This document shows positions 35,731-45,420 of a stretch of 64,000 nt of DNA, one piece after another (position 1 is the first letter of the stretch; each line of letters starts with the position of its first letter). The stretch covers positions 1,240,001-1,304,000 of the forward strand of contig VJWN01000004.1 of the NCBI GenBank assembly GCA_007644065.1, in the 5' to 3' direction. The DNA comes from Margaritispora aquatica (lineage: Eukaryota > Ascomycota > Leotiomycetes > Helotiales > Discinellaceae). The notes under the pieces are model-generated. The model was not told the DNA's origin. It made no database searches and saw only the letters and a program-made list of their open reading frames with translations. Position numbers and translations under genes: made by a program.

Positions 35731-36526
35731 TTAGACCCTCAAGAACTTCTTCGGAATATTCTCTTCCACAATAGCTCGTTTATCGAGCCTTGCTACTCGC
35801 TCGGCCTCATCTTCCAATTCATCGTGCAGCTTGAAGTGCGCTATATCCTCTGGGTGAGTGAGGTCTTCCTCTTTCGTGTTTTCGTCATGATATCTGTATT
35901 GCGTTGCACCATTTAGCTTCAAGTCAATGTCTCAGATGCCCCTCCCTGAGCCCCTCCGCAGACCCTCAAAAGCAAAAGAAACACAATCAACTCACTTCTC
36001 CCAATGATGAATCTCATACTCCATCTCGATATCCCAATGATGACCTGGTCCCAGCCCGAAATCCGGCAACGTGCCCCCCTTCGCCATGAACCTCAAGAAC
36101 TCCTCGCGCTCTATCACACGGTTCCCATTTCCCTGGTTCGTCCCATCGGGAGCATCTATCATGTGCAGCACCTCTCTGACCAAGTAATCTCGCTTCTCCT
36201 GTGGCACATCCGCCGCCGATGGGTCCGTCATGCCGTACGTCTTGAGGATCTCGGATGTGTCCCAGAAGCCGTTGTCATCGTAGTCGTGTAGCGAGAAGAA
36301 GGAGGCGCTGTCAAAGGAAGAGATGTGGTGCTCCTCTGGGTTTGATTAGTCGGAGTGAGAGGGTGTGGTCTTGGGAGGAGGGAAATGTACCAGCCATATG
36401 CCTCGTCGCCCAGTCCGCTTCGGGGTCGACGGTTAAGGGCTTCTGATGCGCACCTCCATGTGCAGAAGCTATTCCCAACATGCCCACTACCACCGCACAA
36501 GTCACTGTTAAGCGTCCAAAAGCCAT
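35731..36526 (-). CDS. Secretory-pathway EF-hand protein (Ssp120/nucleobindin-like), 3 exons, 212 aa
   Basis: Calcium-binding protein of the ER/Golgi lumen, judged by resemblance to yeast Ssp120 and nucleobindins. Exons 36526-36391, 36335-35996 and 35893-35731 give 213 codons. A signal peptide is clear (MAFGRLTVTCAVVVGMLGIASA, cleavage near residue 22). WATRHMAEEHHI leads into a canonical EF-hand loop, DYDDNGFWDTSE; a second, degenerate loop lies in DAPDGTNQGNGNRVIEREEF with an insertion. HHWDIE and a Glu/Asp-rich helix follow; the end is PKKFLRV. No KDEL-type retention signal is present. It diverges from ORC6 with 409 bases between start codons. Confidence 0.85.
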
Positions 36527-36657
36527 TATGAAAATAAGTTGCCCTTCCGAATCTACAGATTGAAGCTATAGATGAGAATTAGAGATCAATGAAGTGGAAG
36601 GCGTAAAATGCAGCTGGGGGATGTAGCCAAGATATTCCTAGCGGTTTATTGACTTTC

Positions 36658-36789
36658 TTCGCGCTTTGGGCATCCCGGATTTGGCTTTCCCTGGAGGTGT
36701 GGCTCGAATCAGGGATTCAGGGGCAGGGATAAGCTTAATGACAGTGATGTCAGGTACCAATCAGCGGACCTTGACGCGAAAGAGACGCG
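36658..36789 (+). promoter_or_regulatory. MCB/SCB/E2F-like sites in the ORC6 promoter
   Basis: Two ACGCG cores at 36774-36778 and 36785-36789 (162 and 151 bases before the ORC6 ATG). The first reads GACGCGAAA, which also fits the SCB-like CGCGAAA form. TTCGCGC, an E2F/MBF-type word, lies at 36658-36664. In yeasts such sites bind MBF/SBF and drive G1/S transcription; the link here is inference. The region is shared with the divergent EF-hand gene. Confidence 0.5.
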
Positions 36790-36935
36790 GAAAGCTACAG
36801 CCTCCTGTCAGCCTCTTTCAGCCTTGTGCTCAGGTACGACATTTTGTTGCACTACCTACACTCATAGCTGCGATGAAATCTCAATAATTTGTTTAATACA
36901 AGATCTCGCTATAGCTTCCTAATAAAGACGATACA

Positions 36936-38284
36936 ATGAGTCGACCAGTGGAGCAAGCTCTCAATACCATCATCCCACGACGTTCAGGCGCTCTTCCTCC
37001 AGAGCTGATCGAGCTCGCGACTTCGTTGCTGGCGCAATCAAGAAACAAATGCAGTAATCTAAAGGCAGAGGAGGAGGTAGCGAGGACATACATCTGTGCA
37101 AATCTAGCATGCGAGAGGTATATTGCGCTCTGAGCGATTCAATTGACATCTGAACATTGCTGACTCCCATCAAAAGACTAAAACAAACCCTCAACCTGCC
37201 CGAAATCGAGCCCCATCCACCTATCCCCCCACGAGCATATAAGAAGCTATACACCTACTTCGACAGCACCCTCACTTCCTCGCTCGCACGACGAAAACCC
37301 ACGACATTAGTCCCTACACCCACCAAACCAAAATCCACATCCGTTGCAACACCCAAACGACCAATCCCAAACACAACACCCACCCCCCTCCGCAGCACCC
37401 CCCGTCCCCTTCCCCAGCGCCATACTCCCAGTAAATCAAGCGCATTCTCCTCCTTCCGGACACCCAAAACGGGACTCAAGTTCGCGTCAACCACGGAGAA
37501 GGAGAGCCAGGTCCCGAAATGGGTATTTCCGTGCATCAGGAAGCTATGCCGAGATCTGGAAACACCGAGAGCGGTGCCGCATCTTATGGCGGGCGTGGAA
37601 TCAATCGTTTGTTTGCCCTCCTCCGAATTTTCGGAGATGGGGAAAGGGAAGGGAAAAGAAGGTGAAAGTGGGCAAGAAAAGGTGATGACAAAAATCCCGG
37701 CTTTGGTGGCTGCGTTGTGGTTTTTCATCGTCATTAAGTTGCGCGGCAAATCACAGCAAGGATTCGAGACTGCAGCGAGGAAGAAACTAGCTCGGGAATC
37801 CCTTTCGTCGTTTAGGAATGACGAGGAGAGTGCCAGGAAATTGGCAAGCAAGGACGGGGAAGAAGTATGGAAAGGTTGGGAAAACGCAGAGGTTGTGGAG
37901 GAGAAAGACGTCAATGTGTGGCGGAAGGAAATTGTAGGTAAGGGATGGAGAGACATGGAATGGTTTGCCAACATCGTTGAGGGTTCTGGTGTCGATATTC
38001 CTGGTGGTGATGAAGATGAAGCAACAAGCGAAGATGAGGGTGAGGATATGGATATCGATGGCAATGAGAATGGTCATGATGGTGACGGTGAAGCGACAAA
38101 ATCAAAGAGAGGAGCGCAGAGACAGGGCAAAGTGGTGTTGGATAAATACGACTATCTCAGCGAAGCGAAGCAGAGAGATTATGAGGAGTGGAGGACCACG
38201 TTGTTGGCGAGGGTCAATGAGATGCTCACTGAAGCTGGAGAGGTGAATGGGGTAGATGGGGAAGGTGATGTTGAGATGGGCTGA
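36936..38284 (+). CDS. ORC6: Origin recognition complex subunit 6, 2 exons, 429 aa
   Basis: Subunit of the complex that marks replication origins and helps load MCM helicase. Exons 36936-37117 and 37177-38284 with a 59-base intron give 430 codons. The N-terminal cyclin-box/TFIIB-like domain shows the fungal Orc6 pattern: IPRRSGALPPELIELATSLL, SRNKCSNLKAEEEVAR, CANLACER, then LKQTLNLPEIEPHPPIPPR and YKKLYTYFD across the splice. The middle is Pro/Thr/Lys-rich with several S/T-P sites (likely CDK targets), followed by a second helical domain (VPKWVFPCIRKLCRDLETPRA ... ALVAALWFFIVIKLRG), an acidic stretch, and a conserved-looking YDYLSEAKQRDYEEWR near the end. The stop is at 38282. Start is the first ATG after an in-frame stop. 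Confidence 0.92.
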
Positions 38285-38702
38285 GTATGATGGGTGGGGT
38301 AATGATGGATGTGCAGGAGGTGGTAGCTGAGATACCCATAGTGATAAATGATACGATCTCTGAGAAGTTTTGCGAGACGAGGCTATTGTTTATAGCCACT
38401 GCATTTGCCTCCGCAGTGCACAATAAAATAGACCTTTGTTGTATCGTAATGTATGGCTTGTATGAATGTGTAAAGCGTAATTCAATATGGAAGCTATGAA
38501 GTTGTGCTGGCAATACAAGAAGTTAGCATCTCAAAACACATCGATCCATCTATCTATCTATCCACGCTCAGGGATCTTCAGTGTCTGTTCATGTCCGTAC
38601 ATATTTAATATAAGGTACTCCATGACCCGTTCAATATTTCCCACACAAATCTCACCTTATTTCTAGGTCCCTCCCCTAAGGTAGGCCAGTCCATCTGCGA
38701 AG

Positions 38703-38870
38703 TACCTAGGTAGATACCTACCTCACAAGCATACTCACGTGAGTTTGCTCTCTGCTCGCCAGTTCCACGCTAAACTACCTCACTAGCGCCCTCCCATCCA
38801 TCCCTTAGGTATATAAACACCTCCCTTCCTCGCCCTCTCAACTTCCCTCTTCTCTTTCCTCTTCATACTT
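38703..38870 (+). promoter_or_regulatory. Promoter-like segment: palindromes, TATA box, pyrimidine tract
   Basis: In order: TACCTAGGTA (38703-38712), the 12-bp palindrome ACTCACGTGAGT with a CACGTG core (38733-38744), TATATAAA (38810-38817), and a nearly pure C/T tract (38819-38865) where fungal transcription often starts. No recognised gene lies downstream on the plus strand. Confidence 0.55.
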
Positions 38871-38880
38871 ACCTTGTTTA

Positions 38881-38910
38881 CAGAGTCGACGATCAAGATG
38901 GTCGACTCTG
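38881..38910 (+). repeat. Perfect 10-bp-stem hairpin with ATG in its 10-base loop
   Basis: Arms CAGAGTCGAC (38881-38890) and GTCGACTCTG (38901-38910) are exact reverse complements. The loop GATCAAGATG ends with the first ATG after the promoter-like segment. Confidence 0.85.
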
Positions 38911-38978
38911 GCTGGACGAGACCTCCATTGCACAACGGGGAGTCGAGACTGGTTTGCTATCCTTCGGGGTCGCAATAG
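38898..38978 (+). CDS. 26-codon ORF downstream of the orphan promoter
   Basis: Begins at the ATG in the hairpin loop and reads MVDSGWTRPPLHNGESR..., stopping at TAG 38976-38978. Too short to judge; could be a peptide, an upstream ORF, the first exon of an unrecognised gene or chance. Confidence 0.25.
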   Translation: MVDSGWTRPPLHNGESRLVCYPSGSQ

Positions 38979-39611
38979 GCGGAATTTTTGATTGCATGCA
39001 TAATCTTTTTTCTTGGGAAAGAGAAAAGACGTTTTACTTTTCATTGGGTTCTGAGCCGTGTGCTTGGACTTGAAGAAGAAGAGCGAGGGTTGTTGCTGTT
39101 GTTTGTGGTGTGTATGTGCATAAAAAGACGAGGTAGGTTTGAGGAAGTCGCAGTAATTTTAATGGAGAGGCGTTCGTTGTATTGCCATGTAGTTAATCCG
39201 CTGTGTATGGGATCATTTCGCATAGAAGACGATCCTGACATTCATTCTCAATCACCAATCAGTATGTATAAAAGTCACGATTGCTTTCACGAATTATTAA
39301 TGAGAGATTTGTTCAAGTGAGCATTACATGCATTGCTATGCCCTCAACTACTCAATCACTCAACTATGCAATCGAACCTCTCTGTCTCTACCTCTCCTCG
39401 CTGTCTTCAATGCCAAGCAAATCCAAAGCACCACCACGACCACCACATCACTGTCTATGCAAGCGACTGACTGACTGATCATCAGTCTAAGTAGCAAACC
39501 CAACCATACTCAGATTGACTTTGACTCATCTCATCTTCCATGCCACATGCTTCAAGAAGAAATTATCATAACCATATGTAAATGATCACCTCAACCAACC
39601 TCCATCCCCCA

Positions 39612-39845
39612 TCAATCATACACACTCTCTCTCAACACACCAAGTAACACGTGCGCCGCCTCCGAAGAAAAGAAATTATCTCGCTCAGCTGCTCCTGCAA
39701 TAAAGTCCAAATAAAGAAGCGCGCCCGGAACACCAGCGAGGGAGTATTGTGGTATCTCATAAAATCGCTGCAACATAACAAGTTCGCAAATAGGGCAGAG
39801 GAAAAGCATCTCCCATGACAGAAAGCCCGGCCCATCTTTCCCCAT
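39612..39845 (-). CDS. Possible small protein, 77 aa, unsupported by homology
   Basis: ATG-initiated ORF downstream of the kinesin gene on the same strand, 142 bases after its stop. The product has a hydrophobic centre (SWEMLFLCPICELVML) and a balanced composition, unlike most chance ORFs here. No family recognised. Confidence 0.2.
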   Translation of the reverse strand: MGKDGPGFLSWEMLFLCPICELVMLQRFYEIPQYSLAGVPGALLYLDFIAGAAERDNFFSSEAAHVLLGVLRESVYD

Positions 39846-39987
39846 CGTGGTGTGTGTTTGTCGCAGAAAATTATGTACTATAAAGGGGTTGGTCGTACAA
39901 AAGAAACGTAAATTATCATAAAAAAGGCCGTTTTCGAAGTCGAATCTAGACGCCGGAAATGCTGCAAATTCGAGGGTGCTTGGCCGT

Positions 39988-42900
39988 TTAGAAGCAGTTC
40001 AAGCTACCCTTCTTCTTCTTCTTGCTAATAGCATTCATCCTCTCCTCGAGGTGTGCTCTTGCAATCTCTGCGTCACGTCGCTTCTTTCGCTCCTCCTCAA
40101 CTTGGAGCATACTCCATCGGTTCTCCTTGTCAAGGCTACCGTTCTTTTCTCTCTCTTGTGCCTCTTTCAGGTCCTTTTCAAGGTCAGCGGCTCGTCGTCG
40201 CCAAGCATCGCACTCGGCTTTCATCTTGTTGCTCTGTCTCTCGAGATCGGTCAAAGCTTCTTCCAGAGTCGAAGTCAATTGCTTCTCAGCGTGCAAATGC
40301 TTCTCAATGGTTCGGATACGGGCCTCTTGGTCCTCCTGAATTTGAGATGACGCAAGGTCTTTGCTGCTCGGTCGATTGCCTTGGGTTGGAGTGATAGGGT
40401 TCGAGGCGGAGGCGATAGCACCAATGTTTCCTGGAAGAGGAGGAAGTGGAATTGCTGGAGGTGGAGATGGCAAAGATGCAACAGAAGCAGATTTGCGGAG
40501 GTGAGAGCTTGTAGAGTTTGTGCGCTTGTTGATTGGATCAACTTGCTGAACCTCCTCGAGTTTGGCCTTAATATATTAGTGAATGTTTTGTCAACAAGGC
40601 GTTTAACTTACCTGGAGATTTGCATATTCCTCACGGATTGCCTCTAATTCAGATTGAACGCGTGTGTGAGCAGCATTAGCTTCTTCTGCTTGAACATTTC
40701 GCTCCGTATGCAAAGTGGAGAGGCGGTTGTTAGCAATTTGGTGTTGATCAAAGCTTGATGCAAGCTGGTCTTCAAGCTCCTCAACGAGGCGAGAGTTCTT
40801 TTTGTTCTTGGTTTCGAGATCGTACATCTCTTTCTTTAAGGCTGCAAGTTGCTCAGCAACAGTTGCATGCTCATTCTTCAACCTATCGCCTTCGGCTGTC
40901 TTTTCTAGAAGAGTGGCTAGCTCAGCTTTAACAGCTCCAAGCTCTCCCATGATAGTGTCGTTAATCGTTGAAAGCTCAACAACATTCTCCTCCATCTCAT
41001 TACTCTTTTTTATCTCCTGAGCCAAGGCCTTCTGGTCTGCCAAGAGGTCCGCGATTCTTTGTTCGAGTTTACTAGTGCTAACATCAACGCCAAGGGCATA
41101 TGCGACTTGAGTTGCAATCTTAGTGAGATTATCACGGGCTTCTGCAAGCTCGGATTGCAGGGCTGACACACGGCCATCATGCTCTTGCGTGAGCTCGGCG
41201 ACACGAAGCTCATGCTCCGCCTTGGTACTGGCTTTGACATCCTCGATTGCTCTAGCATGCGTTGTTTTGAGGAGAGCAAGCCCATCTTGATGAGCCTGGA
41301 CGATAGTTCCATGCTCAACAATTTGTTGTTCAAGTCTAGTTACCAACGACTGATATTGTTGGGACTCCAAAGAAGCAATATCTCTCGACTTGCTAACTTG
41401 TTCAAGCTCTTCTCTTGTTGCCGCATGCGATCTCTCAAGCTCAGCAACACGAGCAACGTTGGCTGCAACGAGGGCCTTATGCTCATGAATCTCTTTTTGA
41501 AGATTTGACACAAGCTCGTCCTCCACGCTAGTATCCCTCTCAGCAGGAGTAGGCACTTCCTTCACAATGCTGTCATCGATCTTGGCTTTTGAAACTTGAT
41601 CTTCAAGTTCAGCCACGGTTGCGAGTAGTTTCTGCTCAGACAACTGCATCGCTTTGAGTGCAGCTGCGTGTCGACCTTCCCAATTGCTAAGCTCAGCCTC
41701 GAGATTCGAAATCTTCTTTTCTTGAACCTGTCTCAAAGCTAGATCCTCGTCTGATGCTGGCTTTTGGTCGGAAGATATAACTGAACGCTCCAAGACATTA
41801 GATTTGAGGCTATTAAGTTCACCTAACAGCTCCTGTTCACGAGAAGCATGTATCTCTTGAAGTTGTCGCATCTGGTTCTCGTTCTGCAAGAGCTGATCAC
41901 GCATGGTTGAGACGACAGACATGTCCATTGGAGATGCTTTCATACTCGATCGCTCCCGAGTCAACCCTGAGATAATGGTCATCTTAGTTTCCATCTCCTT
42001 CTTCACAGAAAGAATCTCTGATTCCAATTCTCGGGCTCGCTCTGAGCGAGCATGGAGCTCGTGCATAGCTGTTGTAACATTGAGCTCAAAGCTAGCCAGA
42101 GTGTCGGGGTTCGACTCAAAATTTTCAATGGCGATGTTTCGAAGAGAAGCAAATGCTCGCTGTGCTTTGTCGATAACCATGATATTTTGGCTTGATTTTC
42201 GTCGGATCACGGGAGTGCTCGAACGAGAAGAGACCTCTGCTAACTTGGCTTTGGAGGCTTCTGTCTTCAGCTCTTCAATCAGATCTAGGGCATCCATATG
42301 CTGTTCTTCTAGCTGGGCATACTTCTCCGCCAGCACGTGCTGAGCACGTTCCTTCTCAACGGCTAGCTTCTTCAATTCTTCAACTTCCACCGCAATTGTC
42401 TCGTCAATAGCAACATTCTTTTTCTCTGCACTTGACTCCAACTTCTTGATAGCGGCTTCAGCATCAGTATGTTCCGATGGCCCGGGCAACTCCCCAGCCG
42501 AGGACAATTCCGATGAAAGCGATCGCGAGGATGAGAATTGTCCTCCCTCCTTTAGCTCTTGCACCCTCGCATCTGCTAAAAAAGAAGTGGGCCTTGTCAT
42601 GATCATCGAAGATGTAGACAAGATTGAGTCACGGTGACCAGGATGACGAGATTCGTCAACATAGTCTTGTAACTCGGCTAAGGTACGAAGCGCCTCTTCA
42701 TACTTGGCTGATAGGAGATCAAATTCATTGATCGTGGATTCGTGCTCAACTCTTAGGTCGAAAAGTTCCTGGGAGACATTTTCCAATTTGTCTTCAACGA
42801 ATTTCGATTGAGCAGGACTTTGGGGAGGGTATTGAACAGTCGAAGGATCCAAAGATTTTGTCACCAAAGTGCCAAGTTTCTTTTCATTCACTTCAATAGG

Positions 42901-45420
42901 TTCGCCGTGATCGGCTGGACCCTCGCTTTCTGTTCTTAGTGCATCCTCAGAATTTGGAGTCGACAGAGGCTCGTCTTCATCATCCAGCTCATCAGTCTCG
43001 AGAATGACATCCTTGTGGCTCCTGCGACTAGCGAGACTTTGGTGTCGTGAATGCTCGAATGGTTCAGACGTAGATCGCTTGTGATTGCCGCTAAGAGCGA
43101 GAGAATCAGCTTCCGCAGCAGCTTTTCCATCTTGCTGAATGTGGTCGAGCTCGTACAATAAATTGTCAAGCTTTCCAAGGGAGCGTTGACGTTCCACCAC
43201 ATGTTCCAGACGATCAATTTCGCGCTGCATCATCTCTTGGTCTTGATCGGCCTCAGCCAGTCGCTCTTCAAGAGTGGAAATGTAGTCCTCACACGCAGCC
43301 TCGTTCTCACGAACTCGTGCAATTTCCTTCCTGAGCTCCAGCACAATTGCAGAATTTTTCTCTTCGCCAGATGTGTGTCCATCAAGCTTGGCTTCAAGAT
43401 CATGAAGGTAATGTTCTGTACTCGATTCACGATCCATTAATTTCTGGAGGCGGGCCTGGAGTTGTGTATTCACAGTCTCAACATAGGCACACTTGGTCTC
43501 CTTCTCGAGCAAGAGTCCTTCGCAATTTGACAATGTTGACCTTGTGCTGGAAAGTGATTGTTCCAGGCTTTGGATTGTCTTTTCGTACTCTAAAACAACC
43601 TGCTCCACAGCCTCAGCAAACGAGTTTGAACGCTTTAGCCGTTCCGTGGCACTGTCGCCCAGTGTACCGGAAAGTGCTTCATTTTCAGCCAATTCTTCAT
43701 CGTGGGCTTTTGCCATTTCGGAAATTAACTTCGCATGTCGCTGGCTTAGTGCTGTGTAATTTTCTTGCGTGTCAAGAAGCTGGTTTTGGAGTTCCATCTC
43801 ACGCTCGTTCTGTCGCTCGGGCCTCTCGATCGTAGCATGACTACGACGATCCCCTCCGCGCTCGGTCCCTCGGATTTGCTCACGAAGAAAAGCAACCTCA
43901 GCCTTGAGACGTTCAATGAGAGCCTGCTTATCACTTTCGTCTGAAATCTGCTGGATCCTAGGTTTACTTTGAATCGCCCGTGCTCGCTGTGCATATTGCA
44001 CGGTGTTAAGTGTTTCGCTGAGATGGAACTCGGCCGGAGTGACACAGGCAATCATGTAGGTAATGGCGTTACCACCCAAAGAGTCTTGCAAAAGTCGGGT
44101 GAGCTTAGAATCGCGATACGACACATGAGAACCAGCTTGACGTGAGGAAAGCTGGGAAATGACCTTGCCGAGACTAGCCAGGCCTGCGTTGATTGATATA
44201 CCTTCTTTGGCCCGCTCTCCTTGTGCTCCGGTGTTCTTCAACCTCTCACTACCCGCCAGATCCACAAAATGCAACTTGCTGTCTATTGTGACCATCGAAT
44301 CAGCCCCAGTCATTGCTTCTAGTGGTACTGAAAATCGCTTTTCTGCGCCGTGGGCAGTTTGAAGCTTGCTCTTCCGCTGAACGAGATTCAGACTGAATAC
44401 AGCATGTGATCGGGATGATTTGGCGTTGATTGCAGTGGAATCGGTTTGTCGAATCATGGAGCCAAAATTAAGGGCGGCCATCAAATCCTCGACAGAGTTA
44501 ATCTCAACTGCTGTCAACCCTGTCAGAAGGATGTGTCCCTTCACATCTTCCCGAATGGTGACATTGTTCCTCTCGTTCAAGGGTGTATGCTCTGGTACGA
44601 GCAGATCGCGTAATTGTTCGTTATAAATTTCGACGTAAGTTGCCTTCAAGCTCCATGTCTTTTCGGCATTCCTAGCTTGTAATGCAGCTGAATTCGTCGA
44701 ATATCTGGTGGGCGTACGAAGACCAGACATGGAATTCCGATTATTAGGTCGTGGACCGTCGAGTTTCTCGAATAATGCAGCACCGGCACGTGGAATGACA
44801 CCTAGCACAGCATTTCGTTAGTTCTAATTGTCCTACACTGGTAGGTAACACAAGCACTGCAGCGCTAACTTACCCATTACATCCATATCGCCCTGCTCGG
44901 CAGGACCCGATGTGCCCATGGTGTACGACTTTCCAGCTCCGGATTGACCGTATGCAAGCATAGACACATTATAACCTTGTACAAACGCATTGGTACTCTC
45001 AACCAGATAATCCCATACACCTTCTTGGCTAACGTCCTCGCCGAATACTCTGTCGAAAACAAATAGTTTCCGGCCTTGTGGGGAGTCGATTGCCAAGCTC
45101 GTTGGAGAAGTAACCTGTACCATAGATCGTTGAAATCGTTGTGGGATGAGATCGAAACCGGGGTCTGTTGATCTGAGCGGAGGTCGTACACGAACAGCTA
45201 CAAATACCAAGTCAGATTCTATTTATTTTGATGCGAGCTGTGACAATGGATGAAACATACCAACTCTGACGGATGTTTTGCCGTCCTCGTCTGAAGCTCT
45301 ACTTCCTCCTCCTGTCTTGCTCGTCATGCTCATGCGACTCGTCGTCCTTGGGGGTCGCATCATTGCGCTGACAGGCCTTGAAGAGGCTCCAGATGGAGAC
45401 TCTGGTGGAGAGCTGGCCAT
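39988..45420 (-). CDS. Kinesin-4-type motor protein, 4 exons, 1750 aa
   Basis: Plus-end-directed microtubule motor by family. Exons 45420-45261, 45197-44874, 44801-40612 and 40566-39988 give 1751 codons. A 50-residue Ser/Arg-rich leader precedes the motor domain, which starts VRVAVRVRPP (near residue 51). The P-loop reads GQSGAGKS (137-144) rather than GQTGSGKT. Switch I (NAKSSRSHAVFSL), switch II (VDLAGSERLKNTG) and the stretch YRDSKLTRLLQDSLGGN with YMIACVTPAE and LNTVQYAQRARAI match kinesin-4 (KIF4/KIF21). An insertion rich in Asn/Ser/Arg follows the P-loop region (after GAALFEKLDG). About 1300 residues of coiled coil follow, interrupted by a disordered piece near GNHKRSTSEPF. A Pro-rich linker (SPPPAIPLPPLPG) and a final coiled coil end in a Lys run. 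An ACGCGT element lies 210 bases upstream. Confidence 0.92.

Larger units (their letters stand above)
38285..39987. other. Intergenic region with an orphan promoter-like segment
   Basis: 1.7 kb between ORC6 and the kinesin stop. The part 38700-38980 looks like a complete fungal promoter followed by a hairpin and a 26-codon ORF, listed separately. A CTAT/ATCT run lies at 38540-38562. A 77-codon ORF occurs at 39612-39845 (minus). No other feature. Confidence 0.6.

Noticed and set aside
37255..38064. 269-codon minus-strand ORF
   Set aside because: Antisense to ORC6, whose domain pattern is clear; a shadow frame.
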